Origin: UBA1783 sp964449115
GTDB taxonomy: Bacteria > Bacillota_I > Bacilli_A > Erysipelotrichales > Erysipelotrichaceae
Direction: 5' to 3'
Length of the DNA stretch: 43,075 nucleotides
Assembly: GCA_964449115.1 (NCBI GenBank)
Contig: CAYUXW010000012.1
Location: 1 to 43,075 of the forward strand
Shown: positions 1 to 8,064 of the stretch, in pieces
Layout of the letters: each line of letters opens with the position of its first letter
Position numbering within the stretch: position 1 is the stretch's first letter
The notes under the pieces: model-generated
The model's input: the letters and a program-made list of their open reading frames with translations, nothing else
Database searches by the model: none
Told to the model about the DNA's origin: nothing
Program-made: the position numbers and the translations under genes

Positions 1-32
1 TCTATCAGTATCAAATTCTACCAAATATAATT

Positions 33-788
33 TTAGATATCAATCTCTAAAACAATTGGACAATGATCTGAACCATAAACTTCATTTAATATTTGACTGT
101 CAATAATCTTATCTTTTAATCTGTCAGAAACAATAAAGTAGTCAATTCTCCACCCGGCATTGTTTTTTCTGGCGTTAAAGCGATAACTCCACCACGAATA
201 TTTAATCGTATCTGGATATAGGTATCTGAAAGTATCAGTAAAGCCACTAGTTAACAGTCTACGCATCTTATCTCTTTCTTCATCAGAGAAACCAGCATTT
301 TTACGATTGGTTGTTGGATTTTTCAAATCAATCTCTTCTTTGGCCACATTTAAATCACCACAGTAAATAACCGGTTTTTCCTTGTCCAGCTCTTTTAGAT
401 GCTCTAGCATATGATCTTCCCAGAGCATCCTGTAATCAAGTCGAGCTAAACCATCCTGACTGTTTGGCACATAGGCATTGACCAGATAAAAATTATCATA
501 CTCAAAGGTCATTATTCTTCCTTCTTCAGGATGATCATCATTATCTTCAAAATCATATTTTTCACTGATTGGCTTTTTTTTGGTATAGATAGCAGTTGAA
601 GAATAACCCTTTCTTTGAGCTGAATGATAGTACTGATAATAACCATCCAGCTCTATATCTATCTGCTCAGGCTGAGCTTTGGTTTCCTGAAGACAGATAA
701 TATCCGCATCTATCTCTTTAACAAAATCTAAAAATCCTTTTTTCAGGACAGCTCTTAAACCATTTACATTCCACGATACTAACTTCAT
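33..788 (-). CDS. xth: Exodeoxyribonuclease III (AP endonuclease)
   Basis: This is a 251-residue, full-length exonuclease III/APE1-type enzyme that cleaves DNA at abasic sites during base-excision repair and removes 3'-blocking groups in the cytoplasm. The N-terminus shows the family signature SWNVNGLRA. The metal-binding glutamate lies in CLQETKAQ (about residue 35), the substrate-binding region in GDLNVAKEEIDL, the WxSYRFNAR motif near residue 200, and the catalytic histidine in GSDHCPIVLEI at the C-terminus. Its ATG overlaps the stop of the upstream nagA gene by 4 bases (ATGA type), so the two are translationally coupled. No anomaly is seen. Identification is secure from motifs; the choice between the names xth and exoA is only nomenclature. 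Confidence 0.96.
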   Translation of the reverse strand: MKLVSWNVNGLRAVLKKGFLDFVKEIDADIICLQETKAQPEQIDIELDGYYQYYHSAQRKGYSSTAIYTKKKPISEKYDFEDNDDHPEEGRIMTFEYDNFYLVNAYVPNSQDGLARLDYRMLWEDHMLEHLKELDKEKPVIYCGDLNVAKEEIDLKNPTTNRKNAGFSDEERDKMRRLLTSGFTDTFRYLYPDTIKYSWWSYRFNARKNNAGWRIDYFIVSDRLKDKIIDSQILNEVYGSDHCPIVLEIDI

Positions 789-1897
789 ATAGCCTGTTTA
801 ACTCCTCTGCAATAAACTTCATAGACTTTGACATTTTCATCAGTGATAACTAAATCAGCATCCTTATTTACTTCAATGCTTCCTTTTCGATCATCTACCT
901 TACAGTAGCGAGCCGGATTGATAGTAGCACTGTTAATAGCGGTAACTAAATCAAGTCCGGCCATCTTATGTAAATTGTTAACTCCTTCATTGACATATAA
1001 AGCACTGCCAAAAAGAGTTCCATTTGGCATACGATAAGCTCCATCCTTGTTTAAAAAATTAAACTTTCGATCATCTTTCTGTACTGCTGAATCCGTTACC
1101 AGAATAAGTTTATCTTTCCCTTTCATCTTGCCGATTAAATAAGCAGTCTGAAAATCTATGTGGACTCCATCACCAATAACCTCAGCATAAAAACCGTCTA
1201 AATTAACAGCTGCTCCAAACAGTCCTGGATCACGATGATGAAATGGATTCATTCCATTACCAGTGTGGGTAATGGCGCTGGCTCCATTTAACAAAGCTAC
1301 TTTAGCCTGCTCAAAACTAGCGATACTATGACCAATACTGGCCACAATACCTAACTCACCACACTTTTTCACAAAAGAAAAATCTTCATCTTTTTCAGGA
1401 GCATAGGTTACAGATTTAATATTATTTCCTGATAGTCTCTGATATTTTTCTAACACTTCTGCATCAGGAGCTACGATATACCTTTTATTTTGAGCACCTT
1501 TACGCTCTTTAGAAATAAAATTTCCTTCCATATTGATACCTAAAATTTCAGCTCCATCATCCATTCTTTCAATTATTCTGCTATAGGTGACCATGGCCTT
1601 TTCATTTTTATTAGCTGCCTGAGTTGAAGTAGTAACTAAAAATGAAGTCACTCCTTCAGCTGGCATATGTTTGCACCACTTCCTCATGCCTTTTAAAGTA
1701 GGCTTGTTGCTGTCGACTCCTGCATAACCGTGACAATGAATATCAATAAATCCAGGTAGAATCCATCTATTTTCATAATCAACATCTACTGGTTTTTCAT
1801 CATACGAATAGATACCAACTATTTTAGAACCGTTCAGTTCAATTTGAGCTGGTTGTAAACTTTCATTAATCCAGACATTTTTACTCTGTATAATCAT
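785..1897 (-). CDS. nagA: N-acetylglucosamine-6-phosphate deacetylase
   Basis: NagA removes the acetyl group from N-acetylglucosamine-6-phosphate, giving glucosamine-6-phosphate and acetate during amino-sugar or peptidoglycan recycling. The 370-residue protein has the amidohydrolase signature WILPGFIDIHCHG (metal-binding HxH), a GHSIA histidine motif, the THTGNGMNPFHHRDPG segment and a VTDS aspartate motif near residue 270. I place the start at the ATG at 1897 because AAAGGTG lies 6 bases upstream; the alternative GTG three codons earlier is part of that ribosome site. It is the first gene of a two-gene operon with xth. No nagB or PTS gene is adjacent. Confidence 0.95.
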   Translation of the reverse strand: MIIQSKNVWINESLQPAQIELNGSKIVGIYSYDEKPVDVDYENRWILPGFIDIHCHGYAGVDSNKPTLKGMRKWCKHMPAEGVTSFLVTTSTQAANKNEKAMVTYSRIIERMDDGAEILGINMEGNFISKERKGAQNKRYIVAPDAEVLEKYQRLSGNNIKSVTYAPEKDEDFSFVKKCGELGIVASIGHSIASFEQAKVALLNGASAITHTGNGMNPFHHRDPGLFGAAVNLDGFYAEVIGDGVHIDFQTAYLIGKMKGKDKLILVTDSAVQKDDRKFNFLNKDGAYRMPNGTLFGSALYVNEGVNNLHKMAGLDLVTAINSATINPARYCKVDDRKGSIEVNKDADLVITDENVKVYEVYCRGVKQAI

Positions 1898-1932
1898 TTT
1901 TATCACCTTTATCCTTTTATTCGTTAAATTAT

Positions 1933-1941
1933 ATTATACCA
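1933..1941 (-). promoter_or_regulatory. Extended -10 promoter for nagA-xth
   Basis: On the minus strand the sequence TGGTATAAT is a perfect extended -10 element about 35 bases before the nagA ATG. A convincing -35 is not obvious (TTGATG lies upstream at a poor distance), which extended -10 promoters tolerate. Inference from motif only. Confidence 0.55.
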
Positions 1942-2026
1942 AATTATATCAGCTAAATAAAATCATAGCATCAAAAGAAAAAATAGGGTACAATAAATCT
2001 ATGTATTATTTTTTGGGGAGAAATTT

Positions 2027-3325
2027 ATGAAAGGTTTATTTAAGATGTTGAATAATTCCAAAGTATTCAACGATTTAGATGAGCAGGAATTTTCCTGGGT
2101 TTTATATGATGTAGGAAACTCTGCTTTTACAATGCTGTCATGTTCACTGATTCCAATCTGGTTTAAATCAATAGCTATCGGAACAGCACCAGGTCAGATT
2201 ACTTCTGATGCCGCTACCGGAATGTGGGCCTTAGGCACATCTGTTGTCACCATTATTGTCGCTTTATTCGGTCCGGTCTTTGGGGCTTTGGCTGATAGAA
2301 AAGATATGAAGAAAATCTTCTTTACCACTTCTGTGGCCATTGGTGTTTGTGGCTGTATTATTAACGGTTTTGCGACCAGCTGGATTTTATTTTTAGTTAT
2401 CTTTATTCTGACTAAAGTCGCTTACAGCGCTTCACTGACTTTCTATGATTCGATGCTTAATGATGTTACTACCGAAGATAGAATGGATGAAGTTTCATCT
2501 TATGGTTATGCCTGGGGTTATATCGGTTCATGCATTCCCTTTATCGTAGCCTTAATAGCTTACATTCTGGGACCTGATATGGTTGGTATCTTATCCAGTG
2601 GAGTAAGTAAATTTATCGGTTTTGCGGTGACTGCCATCTGGTGGATGCTGGTTACTATTCCACTTATTAAGGTTTATCATCAGAAAAACTATGTTGATAT
2701 TGAAGATACCAAGGTATCTTATGCCTTTATTAAAATCTATAACACCTGGAAGACTATCTTTTTTGAAGATAAAAAAGTTCTGTTCTTCTTAATTGCTTTC
2801 TTTATGTATATTGATGGGGTTGGCACAATTATTGACAATGCCATCAACATTGGAACAGACTTAGGTTTAGATACTGTTGGTCAGGTTGTATTTTTACTAT
2901 TAACTCAGGTTGTTGCCTGGATTGGTTCACTGGTTTTTGCCAGTTTAAGTAAGAAACATGACACGGTTAAATTAATTCTAATCTGTATTGCTGGCTACTT
3001 TGCCATCTGTGTCTATGCCCTGTCACTTCAATACCTGTGGCAGTTTGGTGTTATGGCTTTTGGAATCGGATGTTTCCAAGGTTCAATCCAGTCACTTTCA
3101 AGAAGCTATTATTCAAGAATTATTCCAGCTGAAAACTCAGGGGAATACTTTGGCATCTATGATATCTTCTCAAAAGGAGCATCTTTTATCGGTTCAGCTG
3201 TTATCGCGGCAGTTAAATTTGCTGGTGGAACAATCAATCTGGCTATTGGACTATTAACAATCTTCTTTGCCTTAGGATTTGTCTTCTTGAAATTAGCTGA
3301 TAAACAACCTAATAAAAATGCTTAA
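2027..3325 (+). CDS. MFS transporter, UMF1/Atg22-like family
   Basis: This is a 432-residue integral membrane protein with about 12 hydrophobic segments. The N-terminal WVLYDVGNSAF motif is typical of the UMF1 family (Atg22-related major facilitators). A GALADRKDMKK loop matches the MFS loop 2-3 signature, and the late segment FQGSIQSLSRSYYSRIIP with GEYFGIYDIFSKGASFIG is also characteristic. Some family members are thought to export amino acids or other small molecules; the substrate here cannot be read from sequence. The ATG at 2027 has GGGGAG 7 bases upstream. It is monocistronic and ends at a strong terminator shared with the convergent gene. Confidence 0.85.
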   Translation: MKGLFKMLNNSKVFNDLDEQEFSWVLYDVGNSAFTMLSCSLIPIWFKSIAIGTAPGQITSDAATGMWALGTSVVTIIVALFGPVFGALADRKDMKKIFFTTSVAIGVCGCIINGFATSWILFLVIFILTKVAYSASLTFYDSMLNDVTTEDRMDEVSSYGYAWGYIGSCIPFIVALIAYILGPDMVGILSSGVSKFIGFAVTAIWWMLVTIPLIKVYHQKNYVDIEDTKVSYAFIKIYNTWKTIFFEDKKVLFFLIAFFMYIDGVGTIIDNAINIGTDLGLDTVGQVVFLLLTQVVAWIGSLVFASLSKKHDTVKLILICIAGYFAICVYALSLQYLWQFGVMAFGIGCFQGSIQSLSRSYYSRIIPAENSGEYFGIYDIFSKGASFIGSAVIAAVKFAGGTINLAIGLLTIFFALGFVFLKLADKQPNKNA

Positions 3326-3356
3326 AATGTGCTATTAAGCATATCTAAACAATCTA

Positions 3357-3384
3357 AAAACAGGCTTTAAAAATGGCCTGTTTT
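3357..3384. terminator. Bidirectional terminator
   Basis: The arms AAAACAGGC and GCCTGTTTT form a 9-bp stem with a 10-base loop. It has A residues upstream and TTTTTT downstream, so it can act in both directions between the convergent transporter and nucleotidyltransferase genes. A weaker hairpin (GCTTAA/TTAAGC) lies at about 3320-3340. Confidence 0.85.
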
Positions 3385-3392
3385 TTAAATAA

Positions 3393-4151
3393 CTAATCTT
3401 TTATAACTTTTAAAAAGAATTCGTTAAGCTTTTTATAACTTAATGCTTCACTACCAGCTAATTGCTTAATATAGTTTTCGATCTCTGTAAGATTTTCTAC
3501 AATATAATCATTTAATTTTTCAATCTTTATTACCTGTTTTTTCTCATTATTTTCCTTTTTTATTTTTATCAGTTCATCAATGATTTCATTTATCTCCAAG
3601 GTAAACTGACTATTTCTTAAAACATCAAATTCAATTGGAGCAACAGTATCATTTTCAATCGTATACAAAGCTGAAGCCAGTGATCTTAAAATATAAAAAT
3701 ACTTTTTAAGATTTACTTTTTCCTTATCTAAAACAAACTTATTATAGTGCGTTGAAGCAATACGATAGTAATGATTTAAAATCTTAATTTTAGAAAAATA
3801 TACTTTAGAAAGTTTTTTTAACTCTTTAATCGGTTCTCTCTTTTTATAAATGATTGGTGAATTCAGCCACTCATACAAAGAAGGATTAGAAGCATACAAC
3901 AATTTTAAAGTTTTAGAAATATCCCAACCACTGATATCTAAATCATTATTAATTGGTCTTACTATCACATCTTTTGTTTTATCTAATCTTAAATATTCTT
4001 TTTCTTTTCTTTTATAGATAAATCTAACATCATAATCTGAATCAGCTGAGTCAAACCCCCAAGCTCTTGAGCCTGATTCAACCGCCAGTAAAATCTTAAC
4101 ATTTTCTTCTTTTTCAATTTTCTTAAGCTCTTTAATTATTTCTTCACGCAT
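3393..4151 (-). CDS. Nucleotidyltransferase, RlaP/YcgL-type (PF10127-like)
   Basis: This 252-residue protein carries a pol-beta-type nucleotidyltransferase core near its N-terminus: ESGSRAWGFDSADSDYDVRF contains the GS loop and the DxD metal-binding pair. SRAWGF and the later LYEWLNSPIIY segment are typical of the DUF2034/RlaP-like family, some members of which are linked to RNA repair operons. No RNA ligase or antitoxin is adjacent, so that role is not supported here. The start at 4151 follows AGGTGA by 5 bases; an in-frame extension of 17 codons has no ribosome site. It sits alone downstream of the clpB terminator. The C-terminal half is rich in Lys, Ile and Glu and likely helical. Confidence 0.75.
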   Translation of the reverse strand: MREEIIKELKKIEKEENVKILLAVESGSRAWGFDSADSDYDVRFIYKRKEKEYLRLDKTKDVIVRPINNDLDISGWDISKTLKLLYASNPSLYEWLNSPIIYKKREPIKELKKLSKVYFSKIKILNHYYRIASTHYNKFVLDKEKVNLKKYFYILRSLASALYTIENDTVAPIEFDVLRNSQFTLEINEIIDELIKIKKENNEKKQVIKIEKLNDYIVENLTEIENYIKQLAGSEALSYKKLNEFFLKVIKD

Positions 4152-4200
4152 ATTATCACCTGACTTCTTTTTCTTTATCTTTATTGTAAACAAATAAGAC

Positions 4201-4232
4201 AAAAAAATATAGCGAAAATTAATCCGCTATAT
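4201..4232 (-). terminator. Terminator of clpB
   Basis: On the minus strand, ATATAGCG and CGCTATAT flank a 10-base loop directly after the clpB stop and are followed by TTTTTTT. This is a canonical intrinsic terminator that ends the clpB transcript before the nucleotidyltransferase gene. Confidence 0.85.
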
Positions 4233-4236
4233 CTTT

Positions 4237-6792
4237 TTATTTTTCATTAACTACATAATTATCATTAACATAGTCTATTTCCAGTATCGCATCACTTTCG
4301 ATACTGTCTTCAATTATTTTGTAAGCTAAAACTGTTTCAATATTCTGCTGGATATACCTTTTTAAAGGTCTAGCCCCAAAGGTGATATCACTGCCATTAT
4401 CGATAATTGACTGTTTAGCTCTATCTGTTAAGCGCAACTCAATATGTCTATCTTTTAATCTATCAGAAAGCTGTCTGATAAACTTGTCGACAATACCTTC
4501 CAAGACTTCATTGGTCAGTGGGTTAAAGATAATAATATCATCAATCCTGTTGACAAACTCTGGTTTAAAAGTGGCCTTGACTACTCTTTCATAGGCTGCA
4601 CGCTTTTTGTCATGATCTTCTTCAAAAGCATATTCACTGGCCAGGTTACTGGTCATAATAACAATCGTATTTTTAAAGTCAACTGTTACACCTTTATTAT
4701 CAGTGATTCTTCCATCATCTAATATCTGCAACAAGATGTTGAAGACATCAGGATGGGCTTTTTCAATTTCATCCAATAAGACAATTGAATAAGGCTTTCT
4801 TCTGACCGCTTCAGTAAGCTGACCACCTTCATCATAACCGACATAGCCTGGAGGAGCACCGATTAATCTAGAAACACTGAACTTTTCCATATACTCACTC
4901 ATATCGATTCTGACAATCTTATGTTCATCATCAAATAATTGTTCTGCCAAAGCTCTAGCCACTTCAGTTTTACCAACCCCGGTTGGTCCTAAAAACAGGA
5001 AGGAACCAATTGGTCTATTAGCATCCTGAATCTGAGCCTTACTTCTTAATACAGCATTTGAAACAAGTTCAATCGCTTCATCCTGACCGATTACTCTTTC
5101 AGCCAGCTTATCTTTTAAAGCTAAGATTTTCTGACGTTCAGTTGCCATTAATCTACTGACATCAATACCTGTCCATCTAGAAACAACCTTAGCGATTAAT
5201 TCCTCATCAACAGTTTCCTGAATCAAGGCATCGACCTTAGGATTGCATTTAGCTTCTCTAATCTGCTTTTCCAAAGTTGGAATTGTTTCATATTGCAGTC
5301 TGGCTGCATCTTCATATCTAGCTTCATTTTGAGCCTTATCTAACTGCAGTTTAGCCATTTCCAGTTTTTCTCTATTTTTCTTGACTAAATCCAGCTCATC
5401 TTTTTCGTCCTGCCATTTGCTGTGCACTTCATTTCTTTGCTGTTTGAGCTCTGATATTTCCTCTCTGATAATATCCAGTCTTTCCAGAGCTTTTGAGTCT
5501 TCTTCTTTCTGCAAAGCTTTCTCTTCAATTTCCAGCTGCATGATTTTTCTATTTAACTCATCCAGCTCATAAGGAACTGAATCCATCTCTACTCTGATTG
5601 AAGCACAGCCCTCATCAATTAAATCAATTGCCTTATCTGGTAAAAAACGATCTGAAATATATCTGTTAGACATGGTAGCTGCGGCAATTATGGCCTCATC
5701 TAAAATCTGCACTCCGTGATGAGCTTCAAAACGGTCTTTCAAACCTCTTAAAATAGAGATAGTTTCTTCCACTGTTGGCTCATCAACAGTTACTCTCTGG
5801 AATCTTCTTTCCAAAGCCTTATCGGTTTCAAAATACTTGCGGTATTCATTGTAGGTAGTCGCTCCAATACAGCGCAATTCTCCTCTAGCCAGCATTGGCT
5901 TTAGAAGGTTAGCTGCATCCATACTGCCTTCTGTTTTACCAGCTCCAACAAGGTTGTGAATTTCATCAATAAACAGAATGATTTCTCCATCAGCCTTTTT
6001 TACTTCTTCTAAAACAGCCTTCAGCCTTTCTTCAAATTCACCACGATACTTGGCTCCAGCTATTAAAGAGCCCATATCCAGTTCAATCAGTCTTTTATTT
6101 TTCAGATTTAAAGGTACATCCTGCTTGTATAATCTCCAGGCTAAACCTTCAACAACTGCCGTTTTACCCACACCTGGTTCACCAATTAAAACTGGATTAT
6201 TTTTTGTTTTACGCGATAAAATTTCAATAATTCTTCTGATTTCTTCATCACGACCAATTACTGGATCTACTTTGCCACTAGCGACAGCTTCAACGATGTC
6301 ACTGCCATATTTTTCTAAAGCTTCTAGAGTTTCTTCACTTGTTGCTTCATTCATCTTCTTACCACCACGTCTTTCTAATTCCTGGTTAATTACCTGATTT
6401 TTTGTTAAGCCATACTTTTTAACGATATCATTGGAAATAGGTGAATCGTTAAATAACAGATGGATAAAAACTGTTGCGACAGTCAAAAATGTTTCATCAT
6501 TATTCTGCGCCCAGTTTAAAGCCTCAATAATTGAATCATTAACCTTGCGGTTAAAGACTGGTTGAGGAATATAATCCACATTCGCAATATTTTTCAATCT
6601 GTTTTCAGCATTATTAAAACACTCCTGTTTATCCAGATTTATTCTTCTAAACAGACCATCAATCGTATCATCAGAGAAAATAGCATGAAACATATGCACG
6701 GTTGTTATTTCACTGTGACGCCATTGACTGGCTAACTGATTGGCCTGTAGTAGGATGTTTTGTAGTTTTTGTGAGAATTTATTAAAATCCAT
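4237..6792 (-). CDS. clpB: ATP-dependent disaggregase ClpB
   Basis: ClpB (Hsp100) extracts polypeptides from aggregates together with DnaK/DnaJ/GrpE. The 851-residue protein has an N-terminal double Clp-N domain. The first AAA+ domain carries Walker A GEPGVGKTA (about residue 210) and Walker B LFIDEIHN. The long coiled-coil middle domain (about residues 400-530, rich in Glu/Lys/Leu) distinguishes ClpB from ClpA/ClpC. The second AAA+ domain has GPTGVGKTE and VLLDEIEKAHPDVF, followed by the C-terminal D2 small domain. The ATG at 6792 has AAAGGAG 6 bases upstream, so the ten extra in-frame codons are untranslated. A CIRCE operator overlaps the leader, so HrcA control is expected. It directly follows dnaJ but has its own operator. 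Confidence 0.97.
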   Translation of the reverse strand: MDFNKFSQKLQNILLQANQLASQWRHSEITTVHMFHAIFSDDTIDGLFRRINLDKQECFNNAENRLKNIANVDYIPQPVFNRKVNDSIIEALNWAQNNDETFLTVATVFIHLLFNDSPISNDIVKKYGLTKNQVINQELERRGGKKMNEATSEETLEALEKYGSDIVEAVASGKVDPVIGRDEEIRRIIEILSRKTKNNPVLIGEPGVGKTAVVEGLAWRLYKQDVPLNLKNKRLIELDMGSLIAGAKYRGEFEERLKAVLEEVKKADGEIILFIDEIHNLVGAGKTEGSMDAANLLKPMLARGELRCIGATTYNEYRKYFETDKALERRFQRVTVDEPTVEETISILRGLKDRFEAHHGVQILDEAIIAAATMSNRYISDRFLPDKAIDLIDEGCASIRVEMDSVPYELDELNRKIMQLEIEEKALQKEEDSKALERLDIIREEISELKQQRNEVHSKWQDEKDELDLVKKNREKLEMAKLQLDKAQNEARYEDAARLQYETIPTLEKQIREAKCNPKVDALIQETVDEELIAKVVSRWTGIDVSRLMATERQKILALKDKLAERVIGQDEAIELVSNAVLRSKAQIQDANRPIGSFLFLGPTGVGKTEVARALAEQLFDDEHKIVRIDMSEYMEKFSVSRLIGAPPGYVGYDEGGQLTEAVRRKPYSIVLLDEIEKAHPDVFNILLQILDDGRITDNKGVTVDFKNTIVIMTSNLASEYAFEEDHDKKRAAYERVVKATFKPEFVNRIDDIIIFNPLTNEVLEGIVDKFIRQLSDRLKDRHIELRLTDRAKQSIIDNGSDITFGARPLKRYIQQNIETVLAYKIIEDSIESDAILEIDYVNDNYVVNEK

Positions 6793-6805
6793 AAACAACT
6801 CCTTT

Positions 6806-6832
6806 CTAGCACTTGAAGTCACAAAGTGCTAA
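6806..6832 (-). promoter_or_regulatory. CIRCE operator of clpB
   Basis: CTAGCACTT and AAGTGCTAA form an inverted repeat separated by exactly 9 bases, matching the CIRCE consensus (TTAGCACTC-N9-GAGTGCTAA) at 15 of 18 positions. It lies 14 bases upstream of the clpB start, between dnaJ and clpB. HrcA binding here would add heat-shock control of clpB independent of the hrcA promoter. Confidence 0.9.
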
Positions 6833-6862
6833 TTTGTTTTTTGAAGAAAAGTAACATTTCTG

Positions 6863-7999
6863 TTACTTAAACGTATCTCTAAATCTATCAAATACCGATT
6901 TCTTTGATTTCTTTTCGATATCCTTCAATTTATTGAAAAGTTCTTTTTCCTCCCTGCTCAGTGATGTTGGAACTTTCAGATCTACAATGACATATTGATC
7001 ACCATAATAGGAAGTTCTGATATCCTTGACACCTTTGCCTTTGAGCCTGAATCTTTGATCTGGCTGAGTTCCTGAAGGTATCGTCAGCTGAACATCACCC
7101 TGAACGGTCGGAACATCAATCTTGGTACCCAAAGTAGCATCAATTACTGACAGTGGTACAGTGATATAGATGTCGTTGCCATTTCTTTGAAAATATTCAT
7201 GTGGCATAACCATAATTTCAATATATAAGTCCCCATTAGGACCACCATTGAATCCTCTATCACCCTTGCCAGCGATACGAAGCTGCTGACCTGATTGAAT
7301 TCCCGCTGGAATACTAACTTCAACTTCAATTTTCTTTTTACTGAATCCTGTTCCTTTACACTTAGGACATTTATTTTCAATTACCTGACCGGTTCCATTA
7401 CAGTTGCTGCAGGTAGTCTGAACCTGAGACATCCCAAACATGGTCTGCTGGGTTCTGACTGTTCTACCTGTTCCGTTACAGGTTGGACAGGTTTTGATAT
7501 CACTTTTACTTTTAGCTCCTGAGCCTAGACACTCTGAACACTGCTCTTCAACTTCCAGTTTCAGTGTTTTAGTTAAACCTTTAATTGATTCCATAAAGTC
7601 AATTCTCATAGTCATGAACTTATCCTGACCTTTTCTTGGAGCATTGCTGTTGCGTGAACGGGCTTGTCCACCCATTCCACCACCAAAGAAGGAACCGAAA
7701 ATATCGCCCAGATCACCAAAGCCACCAAAGCCAAAGTTTTCAAAACTGAAATTATCAAAATTGAAACCACTGCTCTCTAAGCCGGCATGACCAAACTGAT
7801 CATAGGTACTTTTAGTCTGTGGATCATTTAATACTTCATATGCTTCCTGAACTTCTTTAAACTTTTCTGGTGCATCTTCATCTTTGTTTAAATCTGGATG
7901 GTATTTTTTTGCTAGAGCTCTATAAGCTTTTTTGATATCATCTTCACTTGCTGACTTGTCAATACCCAAGATCTCATAATAATCTCTTTTTTCTGCCAT
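6863..7999 (-). CDS. dnaJ: Chaperone DnaJ (Hsp40, type I)
   Basis: DnaJ delivers substrates to DnaK and stimulates its ATPase. The 378-residue protein has every type I element in order: the J domain with the HPD tripeptide (KYHPDLN, about residue 36), a Gly/Phe-rich linker (about 70-115), four CxxCxGxG zinc-finger repeats (CSECLGSG, CPTCNGTG, CSNCNGTG, CPKCKGTG) and two C-terminal beta-domains. It is the last gene of the hrcA-grpE-dnaK-dnaJ order and is separated from dnaK by 65 bases containing a stable hairpin. The RBS AGGAAGGG precedes the ATG. Confidence 0.97.
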   Translation of the reverse strand: MAEKRDYYEILGIDKSASEDDIKKAYRALAKKYHPDLNKDEDAPEKFKEVQEAYEVLNDPQTKSTYDQFGHAGLESSGFNFDNFSFENFGFGGFGDLGDIFGSFFGGGMGGQARSRNSNAPRKGQDKFMTMRIDFMESIKGLTKTLKLEVEEQCSECLGSGAKSKSDIKTCPTCNGTGRTVRTQQTMFGMSQVQTTCSNCNGTGQVIENKCPKCKGTGFSKKKIEVEVSIPAGIQSGQQLRIAGKGDRGFNGGPNGDLYIEIMVMPHEYFQRNGNDIYITVPLSVIDATLGTKIDVPTVQGDVQLTIPSGTQPDQRFRLKGKGVKDIRTSYYGDQYVIVDLKVPTSLSREEKELFNKLKDIEKKSKKSVFDRFRDTFK

Positions 8000-8019
8000 A
8001 ATAATCCCTTCCTAGTAAA

Positions 8020-8049
8020 TCTAATGACTAGCATTTGCTAGCCATTAGA
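8020..8049 (-). other. Hairpin between dnaK and dnaJ (RNA processing or attenuation)
   Basis: TCTAATG-A-CTAGC and GCTAG-C-CATTAGA pair over 12 base pairs with one A/C mismatch and a 4-base loop. No U-run follows on either strand, so it does not look like a full terminator. In several Gram-positive dnaK operons a hairpin of this kind stabilises or delimits processed mRNAs; that role here is inference. Confidence 0.6.
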
Positions 8050-8064
8050 ATTTATATCATATTT

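Noticed and set aside
3393..4151. RNA-repair operon role for the RlaP-like nucleotidyltransferase
   Set aside because: No RNA ligase, Rtc or Pnkp gene is adjacent; only the nucleotidyltransferase core can be supported.
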